NCBI RefSeq assembly: GCF_024357955.1
Contig: NZ_JANEYT010000011.1
Coordinates: forward strand, 1-64,000
Reading direction: 5' to 3'
Length of the DNA: 64,000 bases
From: Photobacterium pectinilyticum
GTDB lineage: Bacteria; Pseudomonadota; Gammaproteobacteria; Enterobacterales; Vibrionaceae
Of the stretch, positions 27,578 through 36,490 are shown piece after piece (within the stretch, counting starts at the first letter, position 1; each line of letters opens with the position of its first letter). Position numbers and translations under genes: made by a program. The notes under the pieces are model-generated. The model made no database searches and was not told the origin of the DNA. It worked only from the letters and a program-made list of their open reading frames with translations.

Positions 27578-28720
27578 ATGATGAGAATGAATAAGATAGC
27601 ACTCTCGGTGTTGGCGGTTTGTGTTGGGTTCTCTGCGGGGAGCTTAGCGTCAGGAAAATATGATGATGATGACGATGATGATAAGTATTACTCGTCGTAT
27701 TCAGATTCAAAATATGATGACCATGATGATTCCTCGTCCTATTCAAGTAAAGGGGATGATGATTCATACTCGAAAAGTGATAGCCATAGTTATACATCAA
27801 GCTATCAGTCAAACAGCGGAGGAGGTCACTCTGGTGGTGGCTATTCCAGTGGTGGTGGCCATTCCAGTGGTGGTGGTTATTCCAGTGGTGGTGGTTATTC
27901 CAGTGGTGGTGGTTATTCCAGTGGCGATGGCTATTCTAATAATGATGACTCGGGTGACTACAAAGACGATGATGCTAAAAAGCGACTGGCTTTAAATCTA
28001 GTAGGCACAGGAGAGAAGTACACAACAACGGTTCCGCCTCTAGAAAAATATGGGCCACCATTGGATGCGGAATGTTTTGATGTTGAGTTGAAGAATATCC
28101 ACGATGGAGAACACATTGGTTGGGCGACAGATTGTTTATCGCCAATTGATGGATCTCCTGAAACAGGGCTTCAATTAATCGGAACCACGTTTTTTTATCT
28201 ACCTGATGGACTGCTAGTGATCAGGGGGGATACCACGGTCCAGCCAGTGCTGACACCGATAGTGACATCCAAAGGTCAATCTATTTCCCATATTACCGGT
28301 GCTTCTAGCGATGAAAATGCGGTAATCAAGGGTTCCGGTGAATATCAGTGGCACAAAGGTACTGCCCGCCTTTCAGGTATGGTTGACCTATCAAACTTTG
28401 ACGGCTCGGAAGGCTCGCCAATCTTTTTTGACTGCTTGTTTATCATTGAACTAGAAGAGTATCAGCCGAAGTTTAACTCTTGGTATGATAGATATCGCTA
28501 TCGCTATGAACATAATAGTTATTATGAAGAACATCAGAGTGATAACTATTATGGTAAAGATGATGATAGCGGTCATGATGACTCTTATAACAGCTATGGC
28601 TCAGGTGATGGCTATGATTCTGATGATAGCGATGAGAAGAGCGATAAAGGTAACAATGGTAATCAATATGGCAAAGATCGTTATGACAACAACAGCGGTC
28701 GAGGAAATAAATCCTATTAA
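27578..28720 (+). CDS. Secreted Asp/Gly/Ser-rich repeat protein with central beta domain
   Basis: 380 residues; ATGs at 27578, 27581 and 27587 are all possible, with GGAG best placed for 27581. A signal peptide (KIALSVLAVCVGFSAGSLAS) is followed by an Asp/Ser/Tyr-rich stretch (28-78), a GGGYSS tandem repeat (about 80-120), a folded region (about 135-295) and a second Asp/Ser/Tyr/Gly-rich tail. The folded part, with QLIGTTFFYLPDGLLVIRG, GSGEYQWHKGTARLSG and FFDCLFII, faintly recalls allene-oxide-cyclase-like barrels, but I do not claim the family. Low-complexity acidic flanks suggest metal binding or an extracellular matrix role. No operon partner. Confidence 0.7.
   Translation: MMRMNKIALSVLAVCVGFSAGSLASGKYDDDDDDDKYYSSYSDSKYDDHDDSSSYSSKGDDDSYSKSDSHSYTSSYQSNSGGGHSGGGYSSGGGHSSGGGYSSGGGYSSGGGYSSGDGYSNNDDSGDYKDDDAKKRLALNLVGTGEKYTTTVPPLEKYGPPLDAECFDVELKNIHDGEHIGWATDCLSPIDGSPETGLQLIGTTFFYLPDGLLVIRGDTTVQPVLTPIVTSKGQSISHITGASSDENAVIKGSGEYQWHKGTARLSGMVDLSNFDGSEGSPIFFDCLFIIELEEYQPKFNSWYDRYRYRYEHNSYYEEHQSDNYYGKDDDSGHDDSYNSYGSGDGYDSDDSDEKSDKGNNGNQYGKDRYDNNSGRGNKSY
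27833..27940 (+). repeat. 18-bp in-frame tandem repeat (GGGYSS)
   Basis: Six units of 18 bp encoding GGGYSS or GGGHSS; units 3, 4 and 5 (27869-27922) are identical in DNA and the sixth has drifted. The identical units point to recent slippage or unequal crossing-over, so the copy number may vary between strains. Confidence 0.85.
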
Positions 28721-28743
28721 GTCATAGCATTGATTATCGAAAG

Positions 28744-28777
28744 CAGTGAAGCCTGAAATTACCTTCAGGCTTCACTG
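28744..28777. terminator. Bidirectional hairpin between convergent genes
   Basis: Perfect 14-base arms CAGTGAAGCCTGAA / TTCAGGCTTCACTG with a 6-base loop between genes ending at 28720 (plus) and 28812 (minus). U-runs are poor on both sides, but the long stem in a convergent gap suggests shared termination. Confidence 0.7.
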
Positions 28778-28811
28778 TTATAATACCTCTATTTCGTAGA
28801 AGTATTCGTCA

Positions 28812-30515
28812 CTATTTTTGAGCAAACGTGTAGGTGCGGTATCCACCCATTACGTTGCGAGCTTTGAATCCATTATTGACCAACTGGCGGTATGCGACAT
28901 TGCCCCGTAGGCCAACAGCACAATAGATAATGATTTCTTTGTCTTTCGGTAGTTCCGTCATACGCTGACGAAGTTGATCGACAGGGATATTCACTGCCCC
29001 TTTCAAATAACCTGCATTCTTGAGCTCACCTGGATTGCGAACATCGAGCAACAGTTGGTTCTCAGTAAGGGCATCAATTTCATCGTAGTGGATCGGTGTT
29101 GCATCACCTTTAATGATGTTGTTAGCGACAAATGCTGCTTGGTTAATCACATCTTTGGCACTGCCATAAGGTGGCGCATAGGTAAGTTCAATGTGCTGTA
29201 ACTGTTCTACGGTCATGCCTGCACGCTGGGCAACCGCCAGCACATCGATACGTTTATCTACGCCGTCTTTACCTACAGCCTGTGCGCCAAAAATCTTGCC
29301 AGTACTTGGCGCAAACAATAATTTCAGTGAAACAGTTTCAGCGCCCGGGTAGTAGCTGGCGTGGCTTGCCGTATGTACATAGACCTTCTCGTACTCGATA
29401 GCCTCGTGCTTTAGCTGTTTCTCGTTCTTACCTGTCGACGCAACGGCAAGATCGAAGACTTTGCAAATCGCAGTCCCCTGAGTACCTTGATAGGTTTCGT
29501 TGCGGCCAAGCATATTGTCTGCCGCCATGCGCCCCTGACGGTTGGCTGGGCCAGCTAGTGGCACCAAGGCTTGATTACCGGTGACAAAATCAGTTTCTTC
29601 TACGGCATCTCCGACCGCGTAAATTGACGGGTCACTGGTCTGCATGCTTGCGTTGGTGTAGATGCCGCCAAGTTCACCAATCTGTAGGCCGGCCTCTGCA
29701 GCCAGGGTTGTTTCAGGGCGGACGCCGATGGCCATAATCAGGATATCAGTGTTCAACGTATCGCCATTATTAAGGCTGAGGCTAAGTTCACCGCATAGGT
29801 GTTGGTGCTCAGTACTCTCGCCTGCATCTTCGTTTGCAATCGAGGTACTAGGGCGGTATTCAACAGATTCGAGTGCAACCCCCAATCGAAGATCAACGCC
29901 CTTGTCTCGGATTTCCTGGTGGACAAAACCGGCCATCTCACGATCAACAGGTGTCATGACTTGTTCCGCCATTTCAACCAGTGTGGTTTTGATCCCTAGC
30001 TGGTGGAAGGCTTCCATCATTTCAAGGCCAATAAAGCCACCGCCGACAACCGTCGCATGTTCAGGCTTGTTCATTTCGATCGTTTTAAGGATCTTATCCA
30101 TGTCAGGAATGTTGCGCAAAGAGTGCGTCAGCGGATTATCTATGCCCTGAATGGGGGGAATGATAGGTGCAGCTCCTGGGCTTAATAGGAGGAAATCATA
30201 CGTTTCGTTATATTCTGAGCCATCGAGCAGATTCTTTACCGTAACGCTTTTTGCTTTACGATCAATGGCGACCACTTCATTCATTACCCTGACATCGACA
30301 TTGAAGCGGGCAAGGAAGCTTTCTGGTGTTTGTAGTAACAGCTTACTACGGTCTGTAATGTCACCACCAATATGATAGGGCAGGCCACAGTTGGCAAAAG
30401 AGACAAATTCGCCTCGTTCAAACATGATGATTTCAGCATCTTCACTTAATCGGCGAGCTCGCGCGGCAGCGGATGCTCCGCCAGCGACACCACCTACAAT
30501 CAAAATTTTGGTCAT
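28812..30515 (-). CDS. CoA-disulfide/persulfide reductase with C-terminal rhodanese domain
   Basis: 567 residues from the ATG at 30515, with GGAG eight bases ahead. FAD-binding VGGVAGGASAAARARR, redox-active Cys in FANCGLPYHIGG (about residue 44), a second nucleotide-binding VVGGGFIGLEM, the dimer domain, and a rhodanese domain (about 470-567) with the catalytic Cys in IIYCAVGLRG. The single-Cys flavin reductase plus rhodanese layout matches NADH-dependent persulfide or CoA-disulfide reductases. It should reduce CoA-persulfide or polysulfide to sulfide. Divergent from two YeeE/YedE genes, with shared operators between, which supports a reactive-sulfur role. Confidence 0.9.
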   Translation of the reverse strand: MTKILIVGGVAGGASAAARARRLSEDAEIIMFERGEFVSFANCGLPYHIGGDITDRSKLLLQTPESFLARFNVDVRVMNEVVAIDRKAKSVTVKNLLDGSEYNETYDFLLLSPGAAPIIPPIQGIDNPLTHSLRNIPDMDKILKTIEMNKPEHATVVGGGFIGLEMMEAFHQLGIKTTLVEMAEQVMTPVDREMAGFVHQEIRDKGVDLRLGVALESVEYRPSTSIANEDAGESTEHQHLCGELSLSLNNGDTLNTDILIMAIGVRPETTLAAEAGLQIGELGGIYTNASMQTSDPSIYAVGDAVEETDFVTGNQALVPLAGPANRQGRMAADNMLGRNETYQGTQGTAICKVFDLAVASTGKNEKQLKHEAIEYEKVYVHTASHASYYPGAETVSLKLLFAPSTGKIFGAQAVGKDGVDKRIDVLAVAQRAGMTVEQLQHIELTYAPPYGSAKDVINQAAFVANNIIKGDATPIHYDEIDALTENQLLLDVRNPGELKNAGYLKGAVNIPVDQLRQRMTELPKDKEIIIYCAVGLRGNVAYRQLVNNGFKARNVMGGYRTYTFAQK

Positions 30516-30584
30516 TGCATTCTCCGTCTGCCCCAAGATTAGGGAGCTACAGTATCTCTATTCATGATGGCTTCCAATATAAAC

Positions 30585-30612
30585 AATTAAATTAGTAATT
30601 GCTAATTTAATT
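30585..30612. promoter_or_regulatory. Palindromic operator 1 of the divergent sulfur module
   Basis: Perfect 11-base inverted repeat AATTAAATTAG / CTAATTTAATT around 6 bases. The core TTAG-N6-CTAA (30592-30605) recurs at 30646-30659. Such AT-rich palindromes between rhodanese and YeeE genes are typical targets of ArsR-type sulfide sensors (BigR/SqrR/YgaV class); no such regulator gene is in the window. Confidence 0.6.
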
Positions 30613-30627
30613 TATCCTAAATTAGTG

Positions 30628-30659
30628 TTGACTGAATTCTATACTTTAGTATTCTCTAA
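30628..30659 (+). promoter_or_regulatory. Promoter of the YeeE pair with overlapping operator 2
   Basis: TTGACT (30628-30633), 16-base spacer, TATTCT (30650-30655). The second TTAG-N6-CTAA palindrome (30646-30659) covers the -10, an arrangement that fits repression. Confidence 0.6.
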
Positions 30660-30692
30660 TTAAATTACGAAAGTGAATTGCTAGGAGAAGAT

Positions 30693-31112
30693 ATGGCACT
30701 TGAAATCCCATGGGATGCACTGGCGGGAGGAGTGTTGCTTGGGGTATCTGCCTCAGTGCTGCTACTACTGAATGGCCGGATCGCAGGCATCAGCGGTATT
30801 GTCTCGGGGCTATTGGCTCCTAAAAAAGGGGAGGTGTCGTGGCGGTTATTGTTCATTATTGGCATGCTGGTCAGCGGCTTGTTGGCACCAGCATTAGGGT
30901 TTTCTTTGCCTGAAACCTTACCAGTATCTTCTTTCCTGTGGGTCGGGATAGCGGGGTTATTGGTTGGCGTCGGTACTAAAATCGGAAACGGTTGTACCAG
31001 TGGCCATGGTATCTGCGGGATGGGACGGTTATCCAAACGTTCAATTGTCGCTACCTGTATCTTCATGGGCGTGGCGGTAGCTACTGTCTTTGTTCGTTTA
31101 CATGTACTGTAA
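30693..31112 (+). CDS. YeeE/YedE family sulfur transporter, N-terminal half
   Basis: 139 residues from the ATG at 30693 behind AGGAG. Four hydrophobic spans with the family motif NGCTSGHGICGMGRLS (about 105-120), whose Cys residues handle thiosulfate or sulfide-type sulfur in YeeE proteins. It is a half-length unit; the next gene supplies the other half, a common two-gene split. Likely imports or exports reduced sulfur species. Runs divergently from the persulfide reductase under a palindromic operator. Confidence 0.88.
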   Translation: MALEIPWDALAGGVLLGVSASVLLLLNGRIAGISGIVSGLLAPKKGEVSWRLLFIIGMLVSGLLAPALGFSLPETLPVSSFLWVGIAGLLVGVGTKIGNGCTSGHGICGMGRLSKRSIVATCIFMGVAVATVFVRLHVL

Positions 31113-31125
31113 CAGGAGCCCAAAG

Positions 31126-31551
31126 ATGAAAGGGTTATCGCAACTTGTAGCATTACTTACAGGGCTACTGTTTGGCTTGGGGATGATGATATCTGGTATG
31201 GTCGATCCCCATCGTGTGCTGGGCTTTTTAGACATTGCTGGCGCTTGGGATCCGAGTTTGATGTTTGTGATGGGGGGCGCACTCGCTGTATTTCTTCCGG
31301 TATATCTATTGGTGATAAAAAAACGTTCAGCTCCGGTATGTGCTGAGACGTTTGAGGTCTCAAACAACAAAGTGATTGATAAAAAGCTTGTCGGTGGCGC
31401 GGTACTGTTTGGCTTAGGCTGGGGGATTGCGGGTATTTGCCCTGGTCCAGCAGTGACTTCGACCTTTGGGCTTAACCCATCGATGTTAGTTTTTATTGTG
31501 ATGATGCTGATTGGGATGGGGGCTGGTGCTGCTCTGGTCAAACGCCAATGA
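31126..31551 (+). CDS. YeeE/YedE family sulfur transporter, C-terminal half
   Basis: 141 residues from the ATG at 31126; CAGGAG sits 7 bases before it and the gap from the previous gene is 13 bp. Four membrane spans, with GMMISGMVDPHRVLGFLD near the start and the conserved GWGIAGICPGPA motif (about 105-115). It pairs with the preceding gene to form the full transporter and is almost surely co-transcribed with it. Confidence 0.88.
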   Translation: MKGLSQLVALLTGLLFGLGMMISGMVDPHRVLGFLDIAGAWDPSLMFVMGGALAVFLPVYLLVIKKRSAPVCAETFEVSNNKVIDKKLVGGAVLFGLGWGIAGICPGPAVTSTFGLNPSMLVFIVMMLIGMGAGAALVKRQ

Positions 31552-31577
31552 GGACAAGGTCGGACACGGAATAAAGG

Positions 31578-31603
31578 AAGGGCGCCTATAAGTGCCCTTT
31601 TTT
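31578..31603 (+). terminator. Terminator after the YeeE pair
   Basis: Arms AAGGGC / GCCCTT with a 10-base loop followed by TTTT. It lies in the 63-bp convergent gap with cobA. Confidence 0.75.
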
Positions 31604-31614
31604 GACTGGTTGAA

Positions 31615-32376
31615 TTACTCTTGATTGAACCATTGCAAGGTTTCACTCAGTGACGCCACACTGCCAATAACAATTAATGCGGGACTAACAGCGCCTTCTG
31701 CCAGTTCAGGTAAGGTTGCAAGTGTACCGGTAAGCACGCGTTGGTCATGGCGTGTGCCGTTTTCAATAATGGCACAAGGTGTTTCAGCGGCAAGGCCATG
31801 GGTGATCAGCTTGTCGCAAATATGGCCACTCTGTTTCAAACCCATATAGAAGACGAGGGTGTTGTTGGACTGTGCCAGTGACCCCCACTCGATTTCGCGA
31901 CCGTCTTTCTGGACATGGCCTGTGATGAACTGGACACTTTGAGCGTGGTCTCGATGGGTCAGCGGGATGCCCGCATAGGCGGTAGCGCCTGCTGCAGCAG
32001 TGATCCCCGGTACCACCTCATATTTGATACCAAATTTGGCTAACTCTTCGAGTTCTTCACCACCACGGCCAAAGATGAATGAGTCACCACCTTTCAGGCG
32101 AACAACACGCTTACCTTCTTGCGCTTTTTGAACCAAAATCTGGTTGATTTGATCTTGTGGGACGCAATGGAAATCGAGTTTTTTACCGACGTAAATCATC
32201 TCTGCTGATGCATCTGCCAGTGCAAGGATATCTTTTGAAACCAGACGGTCGTACACCACGACGTCTGCAGCTTGGATAACCTTTAGGCCCTTTACTGTCA
32301 GTAGATCTGGATCACCCGGTCCGGCACCGACAAGGGAGACAAAGCCGCTGTTTGGTAGTGCGTGGTTGGTGGTCAT
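31615..32376 (-). CDS. cobA: Uroporphyrinogen-III C-methyltransferase (siroheme synthesis)
   Basis: 253 residues from the ATG at 32376 (AAAAGG upstream); a TTG at 32382 is also in frame. SUMT landmarks: [66 protein letters not shown] and VFYMGL. It makes precorrin-2 from uroporphyrinogen III with two SAM molecules, the first step to siroheme. Only the methyltransferase part is present, not a CysG fusion. It lies downstream of the nirC-nirD-nirB genes, and NirB needs siroheme, so co-regulation is likely. Confidence 0.93.
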   Translation of the reverse strand: MTTNHALPNSGFVSLVGAGPGDPDLLTVKGLKVIQAADVVVYDRLVSKDILALADASAEMIYVGKKLDFHCVPQDQINQILVQKAQEGKRVVRLKGGDSFIFGRGGEELEELAKFGIKYEVVPGITAAAGATAYAGIPLTHRDHAQSVQFITGHVQKDGREIEWGSLAQSNNTLVFYMGLKQSGHICDKLITHGLAAETPCAIIENGTRHDQRVLTGTLATLPELAEGAVSPALIVIGSVASLSETLQWFNQE

Positions 32377-32545
32377 AAGCAACGCCTTTTAAAAATTTGG
32401 ATATAAAAAGTAGCACTCGTCCGGCTAATTTCACCCTAAGGAGTTATTACTTTTTATAGCCAAAACAATAGAATAGATTTATTGATACATTAGCTTTGTG
32501 GTTAAGTGTTGGCCCCGAGTATTCACCCGGGACCAAATGAAATGC

Positions 32546-33403
32546 TTACTTCGCGCTTAATGCCGGCTTTGCATTAACCGCTGAATCATTTTCTATGTTA
32601 ATCGCTGGTGCTGTTTTAGCGTGAGTCAGGTATAGCGGAACACACGTAAACAGCAGGCCACCGACTAGGTTGCCCAGGATGGTTGGGATAAGGTTGAAGT
32701 TCAACCAAGTCGCAATACCAAAATCAGCGCCTAGCATCATGCCCAGTGGGAACAGGAACATGTTTACCACTGCGTGCTCAAATACTAATGCGAAGAAAAT
32801 AAAGATAGGTAGCCACATTGCTGCAATTTTACCTGCTACGGTACGGGCTGTCATGTTGCCAATTACACCCAAGCAAACCATTAGGTTACAAAGAATGCCG
32901 CGAACAAAACAGGTGATCCAGCCGTTTGCGCCGAGTTCTTCGAAGCCAACGGTACGTGCGGTTGCTGCTTTAATAAACGTTTGACCTACTGCACCAGGTT
33001 CAACACTGAAGTTCATGGTGAATGAGAGAGCGATAAGGAAAGCAACGATAAGTGAGCCTAGCAGGTTACCAAAGCCTACCAGTCCCCAACAACGCAGAAC
33101 ATGACGCCAAGTAATACCTTTACGGTTGTCGAATTTTGCCAGAGGGGCAAGACCGAACACGCCGGTAACTAGGTCATAGCCCATCAGGCTCAAAATACAG
33201 AAGCCAACAGGGAAGACTAGCGCGCCGACAATGCCAATGCCGGTTTGTGTAATCGCGGTGATCGCCACAACAACGGCTAGCGAGAGAATAATACCCGCCA
33301 TTGTGCCACGTAATATCAAATCACGTGTAGAGGTGCGTATTTTTGCTTCGCCAGTATCAACCATTGTCTGAACGAATTCCATCGGTTTTGAATAGGACAT
33401 CAT
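32546..33403 (-). CDS. nirC: Formate/nitrite transporter family channel (probable NirC)
   Basis: 285 residues, six spans typical of the FNT channel family, with GNLLGSLIVAF, a central His in VFEHAVVNMFLFPLGM, and GILCNLMVCLGV. GGAG is four bases before the ATG. FNT proteins carry formate, nitrite or hydrosulfide; placement after nirB-nirD points to nitrite uptake, hence the symbol, though FocA-like formate transport cannot be excluded. Separated from nirD by 110 bp that contains a hairpin. Confidence 0.82.
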   Translation of the reverse strand: MMSYSKPMEFVQTMVDTGEAKIRTSTRDLILRGTMAGIILSLAVVVAITAITQTGIGIVGALVFPVGFCILSLMGYDLVTGVFGLAPLAKFDNRKGITWRHVLRCWGLVGFGNLLGSLIVAFLIALSFTMNFSVEPGAVGQTFIKAATARTVGFEELGANGWITCFVRGILCNLMVCLGVIGNMTARTVAGKIAAMWLPIFIFFALVFEHAVVNMFLFPLGMMLGADFGIATWLNFNLIPTILGNLVGGLLFTCVPLYLTHAKTAPAINIENDSAVNAKPALSAK

Positions 33404-33439
33404 GTCACTCCAAAAAGTTAAAATAAAAATTGAATAGTC

Positions 33440-33475
33440 AAAGGCTCACATTCCCATTCTGGGCTGGGAGCCTTT
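33440..33475 (-). terminator. Hairpin between nirD and the FNT gene
   Basis: Outer arms AAAGGCTC / GAGCCTTT with an inner CCCA/TGGG pairing. Poly-U is weak on the minus strand, so it may act as a partial terminator or an mRNA-stability hairpin that lowers channel expression relative to nirBD. Confidence 0.4.
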
Positions 33476-33513
33476 TAGCTATTAAATCTTTGGTGGCTTA
33501 ACTATTTCTTGGG

Positions 33514-33837
33514 TTACGCCGCGATTTCAACCTTGCCGTTGGATACGCGCGCATTGAAGGTTTTAACGTTGAAACGTTCATCTTCCATGCACACACCGGT
33601 AGACAGGTTGAAGCGTTGTTTTTTTAGCGGACTAGCAACCCAAAGCGCATCTTGGTGCTGACAAATCAGACCGCGAGAGAGTACGTTCGAACGAGCAAAC
33701 GGGTCCATATTGCTGATTGCGAACACTTCTTCGGCAACGCTCGGGCGGAAAACAGCAACTTGCTGGCCGTTGAATAGCGCACAAACGCCTGTCCCCGGGG
33801 TAATATCTTGGATATCGCAGATTAGCTCAAAAGCCAT
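33514..33837 (-). CDS. nirD: Nitrite reductase (NADH) small subunit
   Basis: 107 residues. A Rieske-like fold of the NirD type without the Cys/His cluster ligands (DALWVASPLKKQRFNLSTG), which is normal for this subunit. Starts 2 bp after nirB, with GGAG inside the nirB 3' end, so the two are coupled. Works with NirB in the cytoplasm to reduce nitrite to ammonium. Confidence 0.93.
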   Translation of the reverse strand: MAFELICDIQDITPGTGVCALFNGQQVAVFRPSVAEEVFAISNMDPFARSNVLSRGLICQHQDALWVASPLKKQRFNLSTGVCMEDERFNVKTFNARVSNGKVEIAA

Positions 33838-33839
33838 GA

Positions 33840-36398
33840 TTAGTTCTCCAATTCAACGTGCAGGATATCGCCAACGGCATCAGGGTGTTTTTCGGTGAAC
33901 GTCGCAGGCCGGTGCTGGTCACGCTCGGCAACAAATACCACGTTGTCATCACGAAGATCAGCGTTGATGAAATGGGCAAATCGCGTTAGCTGCGATTCGT
34001 CATTGATAGTGGCTGTCCACTCACATTCATACTCATCAACTAACTTGGCAACGTCCATTTCGAGCTGGGTGTTGATGCCAAGTTTGTCATCAACAATCAC
34101 TTCTCGTAAGTAGTCCACACCACCTTCCATGTTGTCCATCCATACAGAGGTGCGCTGTAGTGGCGCAGCTGTGCGGATGTAAAACATCATGAAGCGGTCG
34201 ATGTACTTGATGAGCGTTTCTTGGTCTAAGTCGCTGGCCAGTAGATCGGCGTGGCGAGGCTTCATACCACCGTTACCGCATACGTACATGTTCCAGCCAG
34301 CGTCGGTTGCGATAATGCCAAGATCTTTACCCTGAGCTTCAGCACATTCACGGGTACAGCCAGAGACACCAAACTTCATCTTGTGAGGAGTTCGGATCCC
34401 TTTGTAGCGGTTCTCAATGTAAGAGCCCAGACCGACAGAGTCTTGAACACCGTATCGACACCATGTCGAACCCACACAGGTTTTCGCCATACGCAGCGCT
34501 TTTGCGTAGGCTTGGCCTGTTTCGAAACCAGCGTCAATTAGCTTGCGCCAGATCACTGGAAGATCATCTTTCTGAGCACCAAATAGGCCGATACGCTGAG
34601 CTCCGGTTACCTTGGTGTACAGGTTATATTCTTCGGCAACCGCAGCAAGTGCACCAAGGGCTTGTGGAGTAACTTCACCACCGGCCATACGCGGAATAAC
34701 CGAATAGGTACCGTCTTTTTGGATGTTACCAAGGAAGTTATCATTGGTATCGTGCAGCTTAACCAATTGAGGTTTGAGGATATGTTCACCCCAGCACGAA
34801 GCCAGAAGAGAGCCTGCTAGTGGTTTACAAACTTCACAGCCGTAGCCTTTACCGTATTTCTCTAGTAGCTCATCAAAGGTTTTGATTTCTTCGATGCGGA
34901 TCAGATGGAAAAGCTCCTGGCGTGAATAGGCGAAGTGCTCACACACATCGTTTTTCACTTCGATACCTGATTTAGCCAATTCAGCATTGAGCACTGACGT
35001 GACCAACGGAATACAACCACCACAGCCAGTACCGGCACCGGTGACGGCTTTGATATCAGCTAAAGTATGGTTGCCGTCAGTGACAGCTTGGGCAATTTTT
35101 GCCTTGGTCACATCGAAGCAAGAACAGATCACGGCAGTATCAGGTAGCGAATCTGCACCTAACGCGGGTTTTTCAGCACCGGCGTGGGCAGGCAGGATCA
35201 ATGTGTCCGGGTGTTCTGGCAGGTCGATTTCGTTGAGCATTAACTGAAGCAGGTCGCCATAGTCAGAGGTATCACCCACCATTACAGCACCGAGTAGCTT
35301 CTTGTTGTCCTCGGAGACAATGATGCGCTTGTAAACTTCTTGCTCTTCGTTCTGGTATACAAAGCTCTTACAGCCAGGCGTGCGACCATTGGCATCACCA
35401 ATTGAGCCAACTTTTACCCCAAGCAGTTTCAGCTTGGCGCTCATATCAGCGCCTTCAAATTGGTTATCTTCACCAATAATATGCGAAACAGCGACCTGTG
35501 CCATTTTGTAACCTGGTGCAACTAGGCCATAGAACATTTCATTCCAAGAGGCACATTCACCAATAGCATAGATGTTGTTGTCTGACGTCTGGCAGGTGTT
35601 ATTGATAGCGATACCGCCACGAGGAGCAACATCAAGCTCCATTTGACGAGCCAGCTTGTCTTGTGGACGGATACCTGCAGAAAAAACAATAAAATCAGTC
35701 TCTAGTTCAGTACCATCAGCAAAGCGCATCACATTACGAGCATTGGTACCTTCCGGAGCAATTTCCAGTGTGTTCTTGCTGGTATGGACATTTACACCCA
35801 TACGCTCAATCTTCTGGCGAAGCTGATTACCACCAGCCATGTCTAGCTGTTCAGCCATTAGCTTTGGCGCGAACTCAACAACGTGGGTTTGTACACCTAA
35901 TGCCTTTAGAGCACCAGCGGCTTCAAGGCCGAGTAGGCCACCACCGACTACAACACCGACGTTGCTATTTTTCGCAGATGCTTCAATTGCTTTGAGATCT
36001 TCAATAGTGCGGTAGACAAAGCAGTCTTTGCTTTCATTGCCTTTGATCGGTGGAACAAACGGGAAGGAGCCAGTAGCGAGGATTAACTTGTCGTATTGAA
36101 CTTCACGCCCCGTGCTGGAGTGTACGATGCGTTTTTCTCGGTTGATATTAATGGCGCGTTCACCGAGGAGGATATTGATGGCGTGTTTTTGGTAGAAACC
36201 TTCTTTAACGAGCGAAAGTTCTTCAGCGGTATGGTGGGAAAAATACGATGACAAGTGAACCCGATCATAGGCGACACGAGGTTCTTCGCAAAATACCGTT
36301 ACCTCGTAATTGTCCATATTGGCTTTATCGACTAATTCCTCGATAAAGCGATGGCCCACCATTCCGTTGCCGATGATGGCCAATCTCACTTTGCTCAT
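33840..36398 (-). CDS. nirB: Nitrite reductase (NADH) large subunit
   Basis: 852 residues, the usual NirB length. FAD/NAD domains come first (LAIIGNGMVGHRF, GVVVGGGLLGLEAAG), then a BFD-like [2Fe-2S] domain (ICSCFDVTK...GTGCGGC, about 425-460), and the siroheme/[4Fe-4S] half with STWCRYGVQDSVGLG and GCTRECAEAQGKDLG. It reduces nitrite to ammonium with six electrons from NADH. AGAGGA precedes the ATG. The upstream region has FNR-like and NarL/NarP-like sites at E. coli nirB spacing, so oxygen and nitrate/nitrite control is likely. Confidence 0.96.
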   Translation of the reverse strand: MSKVRLAIIGNGMVGHRFIEELVDKANMDNYEVTVFCEEPRVAYDRVHLSSYFSHHTAEELSLVKEGFYQKHAINILLGERAININREKRIVHSSTGREVQYDKLILATGSFPFVPPIKGNESKDCFVYRTIEDLKAIEASAKNSNVGVVVGGGLLGLEAAGALKALGVQTHVVEFAPKLMAEQLDMAGGNQLRQKIERMGVNVHTSKNTLEIAPEGTNARNVMRFADGTELETDFIVFSAGIRPQDKLARQMELDVAPRGGIAINNTCQTSDNNIYAIGECASWNEMFYGLVAPGYKMAQVAVSHIIGEDNQFEGADMSAKLKLLGVKVGSIGDANGRTPGCKSFVYQNEEQEVYKRIIVSEDNKKLLGAVMVGDTSDYGDLLQLMLNEIDLPEHPDTLILPAHAGAEKPALGADSLPDTAVICSCFDVTKAKIAQAVTDGNHTLADIKAVTGAGTGCGGCIPLVTSVLNAELAKSGIEVKNDVCEHFAYSRQELFHLIRIEEIKTFDELLEKYGKGYGCEVCKPLAGSLLASCWGEHILKPQLVKLHDTNDNFLGNIQKDGTYSVIPRMAGGEVTPQALGALAAVAEEYNLYTKVTGAQRIGLFGAQKDDLPVIWRKLIDAGFETGQAYAKALRMAKTCVGSTWCRYGVQDSVGLGSYIENRYKGIRTPHKMKFGVSGCTRECAEAQGKDLGIIATDAGWNMYVCGNGGMKPRHADLLASDLDQETLIKYIDRFMMFYIRTAAPLQRTSVWMDNMEGGVDYLREVIVDDKLGINTQLEMDVAKLVDEYECEWTATINDESQLTRFAHFINADLRDDNVVFVAERDQHRPATFTEKHPDAVGDILHVELEN

Positions 36399-36435
36399 AC
36401 GATCCTCTATTACAAAGTCATAAATTCTGAATGGA

Positions 36436-36441
36436 ATCTTA
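36436..36441 (-). promoter_or_regulatory. nirB -10 element
   Basis: TAAGAT on the minus strand (4 of 6). It predicts a transcript start near 36429, 31 bases before the ATG, the same start obtained by centring the FNR-like site at -41.5. Confidence 0.5.
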
Positions 36442-36463
36442 ATGAGACAGTATGTGAATAAAT

Positions 36464-36477
36464 ATGACGTAAATCAA
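36464..36477 (-). promoter_or_regulatory. FNR-like site of nirB
   Basis: TTGAT-TTAC-GTCAT on the minus strand, a perfect left half and a degraded right half (consensus ATCAA). Centre at 36470.5, which is -41.5 from the predicted start. Confidence 0.55.
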
Positions 36478-36490
36478 TTACAGTTTTGAA

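Noticed and set aside
27564-28727. Long frames on other strands and phases over the Asp-rich gene
   Set aside because: They arise from GAT-rich and GGT-rich repeats and give His- or Met/Ile-only proteins.
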